In this document: positions 22,730 to 33,390 of the stretch, piece after piece | Numbering within the stretch: position 1 is the stretch's first letter | Layout: each line of letters starts with the position of its first letter | NCBI GenBank assembly: GCA_963575745.1 | Contig: CAUYUJ010011225.1 | Span: forward strand, 718,768-782,767 | Direction of reading: 5' to 3' | Source of the DNA: Prorocentrum cordatum | Taxonomy: Eukaryota; Sar; Dinophyceae; Prorocentrales; Prorocentraceae | DNA length: 64,000 bases | Program-made: the position numbers and the translations under genes | The notes under the pieces: generated by a model | Told to the model about the DNA's origin: nothing | The model's input: the letters and a program-made list of their open reading frames with translations, nothing else | Database searches by the model: none

Positions 22730-24390
22730 CGTCTGGCTGGAGTCTTGGAGGCGTCCTGGGGGCCTCCTGAGGGTTTTTGGGGGGCCTCCAGAGGGCCTTT
22801 TGGAGGCCTCTTGAGGCCTCTTGAGGGCCTCTTGGGGGCCTCTTGGGGCCTTTGGGGGCGTCTTGGGGCCTCCCGTGGGCCTCTGAGGGCAACAAAGCTC
22901 GAAATTCTGTTTCGTGAGCCCCCTCTTGGGGCGTTCTTGAAGCGTTCTTGGGGCCCTCTTGGGCCGTCTTGGAGGCCTCTTGGGCCGTCTTGGAGCCGTC
23001 TTGGGCCATCTTGGAGCCCTCTTGGGGGCCTCTTGGGCCCTCTTGGGGCGATCTTGGAGGCCTCTGAAGCCGTTTAGGGGCGTCGGGGAACCGAAAAAGT
23101 TGAAATGCCCAAATCTGTCCAAAACTCATGGAAAAAGCATTGTTTGTTTGCCTCTCGGGGCCCTCTTGGGAATGCACTTGGAGACCTCCTGAAGATCTTG
23201 GAGGCTTCTTGGGTCATCTTGGAGACGTCTTGGGCAGTCTGGAGGCCATCTTGGGCGTCGTGAAGCGATCTTCGGGCGTCTCGGACATCTATTGGACCGT
23301 GTTGGGGGCGTTCTTGGGGCCCTCTTGGGCCGTCCTGGAGGCCTCTGGGGCCGTCTTGGAGCCGTCTTGGGCCGTCTTGGGGCCTGGGCCCTATTGGGGC
23401 GATCTTGGAGGCTTCTTGAGCCGTTTAGGGGCGTCGGGGAACCGAAAAGGTTGAAACGCCCAAACCAGTCCAAAACCAAAGGAACAGCACAGTTTGTTGC
23501 CTCTTGGGATTTCTCTTGGAGGCCTCTTGGGGCATCTTGGAGGTTCTTGGACCATCTTGGAGACATCTTGGGCCGTCCGGAGGCCATCTTGGTCGTCGTG
23601 GAGCGATCTTCGGGCGTCTCGGACATCTCTTGGACCGTGTTGGGGGCGTTCTTGGGGCACTCTTGGGCCGTTTGGAAGCCTCTGGGGCCGTCTTGGAGCC
23701 GTCTTGGAGCCGTCTTGGGCCGTCTTGGAGCCCTTTTGAGGGCCTCTTGGGCCCTCTTGGGGCGATCGTGGGGGCCTCTTGAGCCGTTTAGGGGCGTCGG
23801 GGAACCGAAAAGGTTGAAACGTCCAAATCTGTCCAACACCTAAGAAAAGCATTGATTTTTGCCTCTTTGGGCCCTCTTGGGAGTGCTCCTGGAGGCCTCT
23901 TGGGGCATCTTGGAGGCTTGTTGGGTCATCTTGGAGACCTCTTGGGCCGTCTGGAGGCCATCTTGGGCGTCGTGGAGCGATATTCGGGCGTCTCGGACCT
24001 CTCTTGGACCGTGTTGGGGGCGTTCTTGGGGCACTCTTGGGCCGTTTGGAAGCCTCTGGGGCCGTCTAGGAGCCGTCTTGGAGCCGTCTTGGGCCGTCTT
24101 GGAGCCCTTTTGAGGGCCTCTTGGGCCCTCTTGGGGCGATCTTGGGGGCCTCTTGAGCCGTTTAGGGGCGTCGGGGAACCGAAAAGGTTGAAACGCCCAA
24201 ATTTGTCCAACACCTAAGAAAAAGCATTGATTTTTGCCTCTTTGGGCCCTCTTGGGAGTGCTCCTGGAGGCCTCTTGGGGCATCTTGGAGGCTTGTTGGG
24301 TCATCTTGGAGACCTCTTGGGCCGTCTGGAGGCCATCTTGAGCGCCGTGGAGCGATCTTCGGGCGTCTCGGACCTCTTTTGGATTGTGGG
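22730..24390. repeat. Long-period CTTGGGGCC array, about 350-375 bp period
   Basis: Short CTTGGGCCGTCTTGG-type units organised into a larger repeat. The linker CGTTTAGGGGCGTCGGGGAA followed by an A-rich CCGAAAAGGTTGAAACG segment recurs at 23071, 23422, 23785 and 24159 (spacings 351, 363 and 374). A partial fifth copy ends near 24390. The linker resembles the GAAAAAGCGAGG linker of the 333-bp array at 9-10 kb, so both belong to one superfamily. Confidence 0.8.
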
Positions 24391-24481
24391 CCGCCCCGCG
24401 CGCGCGAACCAGAAATATTGTTTACTGTTTACCAGTTACCGGAGGTCTTAGCACGCCTCTGGCCCGTTGGGCCGGCGAATT

Positions 24482-24545
24482 CCTGCTTAATCCGGCGTAA
24501 TCCCGATTAATCCCGCTTAATCCGGCTTGATCCCGCTTAACCCGA
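24482..24545. repeat. 11-bp CTTAATCCCG tandem repeat
   Basis: About six imperfect units around GCTTAATCCGG, GATTAATCCCG and GCTTGATCCCG. A later GGGGCTTAATGCTTAATACCCC stretch contains related words. Confidence 0.6.
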
Positions 24546-25692
24546 GCCCCATTCCGGCGCAACAGCCCCCCAATGGGGCTTAATGCTTAATACCCCCTAG
24601 TCCTTCCGGCAAAGACCTCCCAGCAGTTGCCTCCTAATTATCCCCTTTTCCGCCCATTCCCAGCTCCCGTGTCCTACTCATCATCCCCTCCGTCCTCATT
24701 GCTGTGGAGCTTGACGCTGCCACCGCACGCAGGCGTGGTGGGGTGGGGGGGTCCTGCTGTCGCGGTGGTCCCCGCGCAAGTGCGCAGGACAGCGTGGTAT
24801 TCGGTGGGTGGGGGTGCCCGCCTGCCATGTTTCTCGCGTCGCTCTTGCCGGCCGAGGGGGTTACGGCTGTCAGATTTGGAGCGGCGGGTTCCCGCCCCGC
24901 CTCGCGCACGAGCGATGTTGTCGAGTTCTTTCTTCGATCAAATTTCACGGCGCAGGTGCCTTACAGTGTCCTCCTTTGTCGTGTCTCCCCGTTTCCTCGG
25001 GATGAACTCTGGTGACCTGGTGGGCGGGGGAGGGAAAGAGGTCGCCGCGGCTGACGTACTGGCTTCCCCTGAGGGCTGCGTGCCCATAGGGTCGCCAGTC
25101 GGCCAGTACAGTTCTCGTTGTGAAAACCCTTGGAGGGCTTGTGGTCTCGAAAGGAGCGGGTCAGTCTAGACGGGGACTCCATCCATGATGATCTGCTCTG
25201 CTCTGCTCCACCTTGCCTTCCCCCTCTACCCCATCGCCTCCCCCTCCTCCTTCGCCTCTCCCCGTTCCATTCCCCCTCCTCCTCTGCCTCCTCCCTCCCC
25301 CCTCCTCCCCCCCGCCCCCGCCCCTGCGGAGAGGCCGCTGCGGAGGCCCGCCGCCAGAAGGAGCTGCACCTCCGCCAGCTGGAGGAGATGGAGAGGAGCC
25401 CCGCCGCCTCCACCCACCCCAGAACTCGTTTCGACTCCTCTGGCTCCATTCCGTTTTTATGATGGGCTTCGATTCCGATCCGATCTGACCTCGGACTCCG
25501 GTCAGGCCTCCGAGTTCGCAACGGAGGCCTTGCTAGCCTACCGGTTTCCGCCGATTCGACTCCTCGCAATTAGGCTGCTGAGTTCCACCGATCAGACTCG
25601 TTTCGATCGCCGATCCGACTTTTTTGAATCGATTCTGGGCTCCCCCCCCCCTGGTGCTCGGTGCCGAGGAGTCAGGGGCACGTCAGGGGTCG
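24546..25692. other. Intergenic, no supported gene
   Basis: Open frames on both strands are Pro/Ser/Arg-rich and follow a CCT-rich run at 25210-25320. A short plus-frame helix-like stretch (GEAAAEARRQKELHLRQLEE, near 25330-25390) resembles coding sequence but is too short to call. Confidence 0.35.
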
Positions 25693-25898
25693 GCACGGAC
25701 GAAATGGGTATGGAAAGAATGGTCACGAGGACCGACAGCAGTTCCTGCGCTTGTTGGGCAAGACTCGCTGTCGGTGTCGCCGCGGGCGTTGCACATTTGC
25801 GGCAGAAGGCCGCATTGCCAACAGCGGCCTCTGTCGAGTTCGGACATCATTTGGTGTTGCGCATCGTACCTACTTTTTCATACCCATTTCGGGCGTGC
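25693..25898. mobile_element. MITE-like element, copy 2
   Basis: About 206 bp with imperfect terminal inverted repeats of roughly 28 bp. The left end is GCACGGACGAAATGGGTATG at 25693-25712. The right end, read in reverse complement, begins GCACGCCCGAAATGGGTATG. Homologous to 884-1092 in both termini and internal blocks (CGCTGTCGGTGTCGCCGCGG, CCAACAGCGGCC). Non-coding. Confidence 0.65.
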
Positions 25899-25926
25899 GA
25901 AATGGAGGAGAAGCTAGGGGGAAGCG

Positions 25927-26085
25927 CATCGACCCTCAATCGCCCATTGATCGCCGATAGTGGCCCGATAGCCCACCCCGCCCAGGACCTTGCGGTTTCG
26001 CCCCCGGGGGCAAGTCGCCGATCTATCGGCGATGTATCGCCGTTTCCAGCTCGACATTTTCTCCCCTGAGCCAGTCCCCCTTCTC
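25927..26085. repeat. Dispersed repeat, copy B
   Basis: Homologous to 1824-1975. It contains CGATCTATCGGCGATGTATC, CCAGCTCGACATTTTC and CCCCTGAGCC in the same order. Confidence 0.45.
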
Positions 26086-26353
26086 GTTCCCCCTTTGAGG
26101 ACGGCGACGCCAGGCCGCCCAATTCGGAAAAAGGATAGGTGACACCACCACCACCACCACCACCGGAGGGGGTACCCCAAGCGAAGGGAGGCCATTTCTT
26201 TATTGCTTGGGGCATGAAGGGCGTCATGGCCCCCGCTCCCCCCCCCATGACGTAACGCTCCCCTCCCCCAGTGCGCTCCGGGCACTGCAGCCGTGCGCAT
26301 TGGGATCCGCGTAGGTGTCCGCGTAGGAATCCGCATAGGTGTCTGGTCCGCGG

Positions 26354-26354
<1 letters not shown>

Positions 26355-26393
<39 letters not shown>

Positions 26394-26450
26394 TCGTCGT
26401 CGTCGCTCGTGGTTCGTTGCTCGTCGCTCGTCGTCGTCGTGCGCGCGAAC
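26355..26450. repeat. (CGT)n tract
   Basis: CGTCGT run with CGCTCGTCGCTCGTCG variants, followed by GCGCGCGAACGCGGCTGG. A similar tract plus GTGCGCACGGGCGCGGCTG occurs in the same orientation at 27627-27692, so the two 18-bp arrays nearby sit between related flanks. Confidence 0.8.
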
Positions 26451-26612
26451 GCGGCTGGAGCCTGTTTTTAAGTCCGGGCCGATGACAGCAATCATCTGGG
26501 GGGGAGGGGGTCGATGACGTCACGTTTCGCGTCGGCGGCGTTTGGAAATGGTTAGGGATGACGGACGACGGGTAGCACGAACATGTAGGTGGCGATATAC
26601 AACACAACGCCT

Positions 26613-26882
26613 GTGTACATCACAGTGCCCGCGTGCACCACAGCGCCTGTGTACACCACACCGCCGATGTACACCACAGCAGCCGCGTGCAACACAGCGT
26701 CAGTTTGTGCCACCGTGCCTGCGGGCACAGCAGCTCCTGTGTACACCACAACGCCTCCGTACACCACATCAGCCGTGCGCAACACAGCACCAGTGTACAC
26801 CACAATGCCTGCGTGCATTGCAGTGCCTGTGTACGCCACGGCGCCTGTGTGCACCACATCAGCCGTGTGCAACACAGCACCA
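26613..26882. repeat. 18-bp minisatellite, 15 units
   Basis: Units of the form GTGTACACCACAGCGCCT in exact 18-bp register, with recurring three-unit blocks (ACCACATCAGCC then GTGTGCAACACAGCACCA). It encodes a hexapeptide repeat such as VYTTAP, but the opposite strand is open too. The array reappears inverted at 27313-27600. Confidence 0.9.
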
Positions 26883-27312
26883 TTGTTGTGTATAGAATTT
26901 CAGAAGGAATCCTTGTGACAAAATGGAGCGCGTGTGGATTCCAGAGAAAACAATGGAAATAAAATCCCCATGGACAAAGGAGCGCCGCTGGAATCTACGA
27001 GTCTCACCGAGTCCGCCCGCATCACCCTAACTCTCACTTGCGTCCAGGAGGCTCCAGCGAAACTGGCCGTCCGAGGGCCAAGTGGACCGATTCAATCGAC
27101 CATTCTGCGGTGCACGCTGAGATGCGCACGCGCGTTGTAACGCCAAACCGCACGACAGGGGGTAAGAAGAAGGAAAAGGAGGACGCGGAGGAGGAGGTGG
27201 AGGAGGAGGGGGAAGGAGGGAAAAACGTCGCATTCGATTATCAGAACTTTCCTGGCGTGGCGTTTAGTTGTCCGCATCAGATCCTGACGTACATGCTCCT
27301 TCTACCTGTCCT

Positions 27313-27605
27313 ATGCACGCAGGCGCTGTGGTGTACACCAGCGCTGCGTTGCACGCAGATGCTGTGGTGTTGACAGGCGTTGTGGCGTGCACAGGCGCTG
27401 CGGTGCACGCAAGCACTGTGGTGTACACGGCGTTGTGTTACACATGGCAACTGCGGTGTATGTACACCGGCGCTGTAGTGCTCCCAAGTATTGTGGTATA
27501 CACGGGCGGTGCGTTGCACACGGCTGTTGCGGTGTACGCAGGCGCTGTGGTGCACACGCGCGGTGTGGTGCACGCGATCGTTGTGGTGTACACAGGCGCA
27601 ATGGG
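27313..27605. repeat. 18-bp minisatellite, inverted copy
   Basis: About 16 units such as GCAGGCGCTGTGGTGTAC, the reverse complement of the unit at 26613-26882. There are one or two length slips near 27430-27490. With the first array it could form a long stem around a 430-bp loop. Confidence 0.85.
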
Positions 27606-27705
27606 CAGATCGCCACTTACATGCTGGTCGTCGTCGTCGTCGTCGTCGCTCGTCGCTCGTCGCTCGTCGCGTCGTGCGCACGGGCGCGGCTGTGGTGCCG
27701 GAGCC

Positions 27706-28011
27706 ACACGGCGTCACCCCCCCCCGTCATACCCCCGCCTCGCCCCCCCCCCCCCCCCATGACGCCCGTCATCACCGAACATAAAGAAAAGCCTTCAGGG
27801 GTGCACGATGCCTCCCGGAGCTGGGCATAGGGGATGTCTCGAGCTACCAAACCACCAGGAGGACCCTCCATGGCGACCTGGTGGTAGGGTTGTCGCCTTT
27901 CCTTGTCACATGGGGCCGAAGTAGATGGGGTCGTCGGAGACGTCCTCACAATTTGCCTTGTCGGGTTTGGTTTCGGCGCGGTGTCGCTTGAGACCTCCTC
28001 GCAATTGTTGT
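27706..28011. other. Intergenic, no supported feature
   Basis: No organised repeat except the TGTCGCTTGAGACCTCC word near 27985, which belongs to the family noted at 29025-29140 and 63040-63310. Confidence 0.4.
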
Positions 28012-28109
28012 CGCTTCGCGAATCCCCACCAGCCCATCCAGAAACGATGCCCAGAGGAATTGCCTCGATCAGAGAAGTGGGCAGCACACAGAGGAAGCCA
28101 TTATGAGAC

Positions 28110-28855
28110 ATCTTGGGATATCTTGAGCCATCTTGGAGGTCATTTTGGGCTCTCCCAGACGCTCTTGGAGTCATCTTAATCCGTGCCCCCCCCCAAGAGG
28201 CCTCCATGTGGCTAAAACCTGTGTAGAATCAATGATTAGGCATTCTCGCCGAGGCCTCTTGGAGCATCTTGGGTGCATCTGGGGGGGCTCTTGGGGCCTC
28301 TTGGGGGTCTCTTGGGGGCCTCCGGGGGGCCTCTTGGGGGCCTCTTGGGGCCATTTTGGGGCCATCTTGGGACCTCTTGGGGCTTCCTGGGCGCTTCTTG
28401 GGGCCATCTTGGAGGAGATCGATCAAACAAGAGGGGGGGTTTAATTAGCGCCCCCCCTCGGAAGCCCCTAAAATCGCCTCTTGGACCCCTCTTGGAACGC
28501 TCTTGGAGTGCTCTTGGGCGCTCTTGGGGCCGTCTTGGGGCTCTTTTGGGGCTCTCTTGGGGCCCTCTTGGGCCATCTTGGAACCATCTCCAGGCCTCGG
28601 ATGGCCATCGGAAGCGAAAAGGCGAGAAAGCAAAAATCATTGATTTTCCTTAGGTTTTGGGACGATTTTGGCCTCTTCGGGGCCTCCTTGGGGAGCTGTT
28701 TGGCCACTTGGAGTTATCTTGGGGCCGTCTTTGGGCTTCTTGGAACCATCTTAGGAGCCATCTCGAGCGATCTTGCGCTATCTTGAGCCATCTTGGAGCT
28801 CATCTTGGGTTCTCTGAGGCGCTCTTGGAGCCGTCTTGGGCCATCTGGGACGCTC
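28110..28855. repeat. CTTGGGGCC-type array
   Basis: Degenerate 12-16 bp units as at 8204-8520, broken near 28420-28470 and by an A-rich GAAAAGGCGAGAAAGCAAAA linker near 28615. The linker matches the position of the A-rich linker in the 333-bp array. Confidence 0.8.
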
Positions 28856-28867
28856 TAACTACCCGCG

Positions 28868-28995
28868 GCCCCCCCCGTCCAGGTCCAGGGGAGGGGGTAG
28901 GGGGAGGGGTAAACCCCTCCCCAAGGGGGAAGAGGGAGGGGTGGAAGAGGATCTGTTCTAGACCACCTACGCCCAGAGGGCTGGTGGGATTTGCC
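28868..28995. repeat. Dispersed repeat with GGGGTAAACCCC palindrome, copy 2
   Basis: Homologue of 8645-8772: a CCAGG-rich block, GGGGTAGGGGGAGGGG, TAAACCCCTCCCC, ACGCCCAGAGGG and the terminal word GGGCTGGTGGGATT. Confidence 0.65.
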
Positions 28996-29300
28996 TATAT
29001 GTGGCTTTGTTTTGGCGCGGTTTCGCTTCAGACGTCCACGATGTTCAATCGTTTGTTCCGGTTTGGGCGCACTTTCGCCTGAGACATCTTTGTGATACGC
29101 CTGGTGTGGCAACAGTTTCGCTTGAAACGTCTTCGCAGTTTATTCGACTCTTTTGAAGTAGGGCCACCACAAAGTGCTCCTAAGCGCGAGCCACAGCGGA
29201 GTCCGACCGCAGCGCCGAGGAGCCCGAAACCATGGCAAAAGCAAAAGACCCTGAACCGCGACCGCGAAAGGCACTGAGCACAGCGCCGCTCAGTAGAAAA

Positions 29301-29510
29301 TTGGTCCAAGCTACGCGGTGTCAACTATGTGATGCAAGCTACGTGGCACCAGTTATGCGGTGTGAGCTATGTGGTGGAAGCGGTGCGGCGCAAAGTATGC
29401 GGTGTACGCTATGTGGTGGACGCGACGTGGCACAAACGATGCGGAGTAAGCTATGTGGTGCAAAGTGCGCGGTGGAAACTAAGTGGTGCAAACAATGTGG
29501 TGCAAACACG
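29301..29510. repeat. 42-bp tandem repeat, five units
   Basis: Five units in exact 42-bp register, each containing ATGCGGTGTGAGCTATGTGG or a close variant. The plus frame reads a 14-residue repeat with a C-x2-C pair in most units (MRCELCGG, MRCTLCGG, WCKQCGA). The unit itself looks built from a shorter GCTATGTGGTGCAAA-like word. Confidence 0.85.
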
Positions 29511-29576
29511 CATCGCATCGCCCTCGCTAACACGGGACTGGCTGCAAGCCAGCGTTGGCCCGTGGACCAGAGTTAG

Positions 29577-30985
29577 GAACATATTCTTCCGATGTTGCAG
29601 TGCATTCGGCACGATGTCGAACACAACCATGTGATGTGCGTTCCTGAGCGCTCCAGCTCTGTTGCGTGGTGCCTCGGCGTGGTGGGCAGCATCATGGGTG
29701 TTTGCTCGATCGCGCCCCTTTCCTTGGGCAACTGATCATACGGTTTTGCACGGTTGCAGCAGAGCCAGAAGGCCGCATCGGTCATGGGAGCGGGATCGGC
29801 TCCAGCTCGCTGGAGGGCGTGAAGAAGGCACGCGTAGGTTTATTTTCCCATGCTTTGTTTGTGTGTGTGCGCGTGTTGTGCCCAACTCGTGGTGTGTGCT
29901 CATGTGTGATCTATCCTGGTCTTGCACCCTCCTCCACCCTGGCCGTTCGCGGTCGTGACTGCTGTTCACCACGTGGCCCCCCAGACCTCTTGACCCCGTC
30001 CCCAGGGGATTTTCCGTTTTGCCGTGCACAGAGTGTAGGTCGGCGGCATCGTCGCATTGTCTCGCCAGTTCATTTGTCTGGAGCGTGTGAGCCGGTTGTG
30101 CTCTTTTCGGTTCCCTGCCGAAGCGCCGTTGCCTGGCGCCTGGCTTGACTGACTGAAGTGGGTTATTCTTGTCCACGGTCATGGGCCCCGTCGACATCCT
30201 CCCGAGGCCCAAACGGTTAGAACATATTGTCAGTGTGCGGTTCGCGTCGCGACATCTGAGTCACCATCGCCGGAACCATCCCACCATTGGTTGGGCTGGG
30301 TGCTGCGAAACTCGACGGGCCCTTCACACTCCAGTGGAGATGGGTGCCGTCTGACCCAACAGCCGGCCAACTCCTCCTGGAGGGGTTGGTCGGCCGGTGG
30401 GGGGAAAGGTTTCACGGGTGGGCTTGCGTTTCTCGTCCAGATTTCAGGGGCAATGTCAGGGAATGTACTCAGGGGGGGAGGCATCGACACCACTCGCCCA
30501 GCGGTGCCCGATGTCGAGCCTTATAGCCCGCCCCGTCCTGGAGCTTCCAGGTTCGCCAGCAGGGGGACAGCGCTCTTCAGTTTCAGCAGCCCGACTGTAC
30601 CCCCGCGATGTATGCAATCCCCATCCCCATCCCCATCCCCTTCGAGACCCCCACCAAATGACCACCCCAGTTGGGGATAGACCCCTCGAAACCCGAAGGG
30701 AACGACTTATATCCCCATCTAGGGGGATAAATTGGCCAGAGGGGCCCAGGCCACGCCGCAGGGGATGGGGATCGATTAAACGATACTCATGGGCGGTGTA
30801 TCTTCGATTCTGGGTCAATGACTCCCCCCTGAGGTGGCCTCCTCCCCCCTATCGGTCCCCTCTTCCCAGATTGTTTTTGTGGGCCTTGTTCCCCGCCCCC
30901 GAAGGAGGAAGCAGGCCGAGGCCGAGAAGCAGGACCGCAGCCCCCACCTCCTCCTCCATTCCCCCTCCTCCTCCTCTTCATCCCT
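29577..30985. other. Intergenic, no supported gene
   Basis: Open frames of up to about 200 codons on both strands without recognisable motifs. There are short CCCCAT repeats at 30617-30640 and a weak third match to the 1824-1975 repeat near 30490-30560. Confidence 0.35.
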
Positions 30986-30989
30986 CCTC

Positions 30990-31010
30990 TCCGTAACACT
31001 TTGGCTCAAG
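30990..31010 (+). other. Relict dinoflagellate spliced leader, degraded
   Basis: TCCGTA (30990-30995) and TTTGGCTCAAG (31000-31010) match both ends of the leader. Between them ACAC replaces the expected GCCAT, one base shorter. It is preceded by a polypyrimidine tract (30961-30990) and followed by the 5' part of LINE 2, in the same orientation. The next base is T and no donor follows. I read it as a leader that was trans-spliced onto a transcript later reinserted, or as a degraded acceptor-side copy. Confidence 0.6.
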
Positions 31011-31185
31011 TTGAAGCCATCGCCCCGTGGATTCAGCTTTGTCGCAGCCAAGGGGCCTGCCGGAGCTGCTGCTGCTGCTGCGGACTGAGAGGCAGCCCAG
31101 GGCCTGTCTCAGGGGCTCACTGCCCGACCGCTGGCAGGCTCCGTGTCGTTTTGTTTGCGGAAACATTACCAGAATCACTCCAGCC

Positions 31186-32330
31186 ATGCCGACTTCACGC
31201 GAGGAGAGTCCGCCTGGTGGCAGGTGGAAACGAGATCGCAAGGACACGTCCTATGACACAGCCGTGAGTGGCCGTTCCAGTAGCAGGGGAGGTGGTCGTC
31301 GATCCCAGTCTTCCTTTCGCTCCGCCTCGCGCGCGCGCCCTGACCCGCGGTCTCGCTTGAGTAGTAGCGAGGACGGGAAAGAACCCAAGCAGCCTGCCTG
31401 GGCCACGGCCCTGTTCAAACATATTGATAACCAGACGAGCGACATCAACGCCTTCGAGCGCTCCATGAGCGTCAGAGTGAGGTCTGTCCAAGAGGACCAG
31501 GAGCACATCAACTCCTTGAACCTCAAGATGGAGCAGTCCGCCCAGGCGCAGGCTGCAGAAATTACACATATTGTCGATTTCTCGCTGAAAGAGCCCCTGC
31601 AGGCCAAGTTCACCGAGGTGGCGAGCAAGCTTGCCGAGCTCGCTGCTGCCCAGACCACGGCCTCGACATCAGCCCCATCCGCGCGCTCGCCGCGCACACC
31701 TGCATCCACGGCATCAGGTTCTAGCCACAGCAGGGCGTGGGATGGCGAACGTCGTGGAGATCGGAGGAAGATTTGGGTTGATGGATTTCCGAAACCATTG
31801 CGCAACTGCACAAGAGAGTCCTCGACGCATGCGCTCTTAGTACCAGGTCTCACTTTCCACAGCAAGTGCACGGTGGAGTCGCCGTCCAGAGCTACAACAA
31901 CTCGAAGAGTTTCGCCTTCGTCTTCAGCTCCGACGCCGAGGCCAAGTGGTTCCACGACGCCGTGAAGCAGACGGGGCTGGCATGGTTCGATCGAACAGAG
32001 CAGAAGCACATCCCTCTACGTGCCAGGTTTGGCGGTCACGCGGCGGTGCGCGCGAAGCGCAGAGTCTTTGGCCAGCTCTGGCAGATGCGCAAGGATCGTT
32101 GGCGCCAGTGCGAGGTATATGCTCAGACTTGGCAACTGGGGTGCAGCGGTTGTCGTGGATTCTTCTTCTTGGCTGTAGATGATGTGATTGACAACTTTTT
32201 TCCCTGAAGACCCACGACCGCGAGCAGCGGGCTGTCGAGCCATAGCATGCCACCCTGCAGCGCTATGGCATCTCGAAGGAGCGCGCAGTAGCATGTGCTC
32301 GAAGGCCATTGAAGCAGTCCAGTAGGAGTC
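31186..32330 (+). pseudogene. LINE 2 ORF1 (RNA-binding type)
   Basis: Starts at ATG 31186 (MPTSREESPPGG). An Arg/Ser-rich N-terminus is followed by a helical segment (WATALFKHIDNQTSDINAFE to SLNLKMEQSAQAQAAEITHI), a likely coiled coil for trimerisation. At about 31768 RKIWVDGFPKPLRN resembles the first strand of an RRM-like domain. The frame then shifts near 31830-31866 and continues SYNNSKSFAFVFSSDAEAKW, the RRM-like second half, then PLRARFGGHAAVRAKRRVFG, a basic helix typical of these LINE ORF1 proteins. A further frame change near 32205 leads to HDREQRAVEP and LQRYGISKERA. Non-functional as it stands. Confidence 0.65.
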
Positions 32331-32581
32331 CCCACCGTCGATGACAGCCACGCGTTCTGCACCTTCGATGGTCGGCAGCAATCTGCTGCCGAGGGGTGGC
32401 ATGTCGACAGGGCGGCCTGCCGCGCGCATGCCTGCGCATCTTTCGTGCGAGCAGAGGGGGGGCGTTCTCGGACGTGAATCATTGTTCTTGCTTGCCCTCT
32501 TTCTCTTCGTCCAGCAGCCCTTCTAGTGCAGGGGGTCCTGGGCCTGGGTGGAGTGACAGTCCGCGTGCGTTTCGTGGCAGA

Positions 32582-33390
32582 TTCTCTTTGGTTTCCTGGG
32601 GCGCGCGCTCGCTATTCGGGATTTCCCGGTCTCCCTCTTCCATTCTGAGAGCTAAGCGTGATTTCCCACATCTGCTTGCGTTGAGTCGCGGCGTGGTTTG
32701 TGCGCAGGGGGCCCGCGGCTCCCACTGCGACTTGAAAGCGGTTTGCACAGACGCACTGGGCCTGAATGGGTGGTCAACTTTTCTGCTTTTAAACGATATC
32801 CTGCAGGCGGCTGCGCCATTTCTGCTAGCCCGGGGCTTCGGCGAGACTTTGTTCTCGAACGGCATGCGATTATTTCCCGTGGGGGTCCGCGCGATCGCGC
32901 TGCATGAGGGGCAAGCGCGGCGCGCTCGTCATAGTGAATGCGCGCGTAGACCCCGGCCTCAGCGCTGCTCGTCAGAAATATCTCGAGGGGGATTCGCCGT
33001 TTTACTCCGTCGGCCGCCGAGGCTGTCACCGCTATCGCTGGAGGCTAGAATTTCTTTGCTCTGGGCGAGGGGGGCCTCCAGATGTCCGGGCGAACGATAT
33101 GCCTTCCAGGAATCTCGGGGCCGATTCTTCCAAGGCGTTTCCCGACCTCGCCGAAATCGAGCAGCCGCTGACCACCCGCAGAGTTGCACGAGATGACCGC
33201 GTCTTTTCGGCAGGCCGTTTTGACGGGATCTCCGCGAACGCTTACTCCGCCAAGCTCCTCGATTGCACGCCCAACAGTGTCCTCTGCGGGGGGCCCTTCG
33301 ACTGGGCGCGCTTGGCCTCCAAGTTCCCCCAGGGCCCCCTCCTGGCTTGCGAGGCCCCCCGAGCGCCCCTGGGTAATCCGAGGATTTCTT
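32582..33390 (+). pseudogene. LINE 2 endonuclease-like region
   Basis: FSLVSWGARSLFG at 32582 matches the opening strand of the EEP fold (usually W-N-A-R-S/G). GVVCAQGARGSH follows, at the usual I-x-L-Q-E-T position, again with Gly instead of the catalytic Glu. After a frame change, RGKRGALVIVNARVDPGLSA and later RVFSAGRFDGISANAYSAKL with CTPNSVLCGGPFDWARL are readable to a TAG at 33390. The latter loosely matches the R-I-D-R segment near the domain end. No single frame is continuous. Confidence 0.5.

Noticed and set aside
28115-28135. Spliced-leader-like word (CTTGAGCCATCTTGG) in the CTTGGGGCC array
   Set aside because: It arises from array words on the opposite strand and lacks the CCGTAG start. 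The same word recurs near 28785 in the array.
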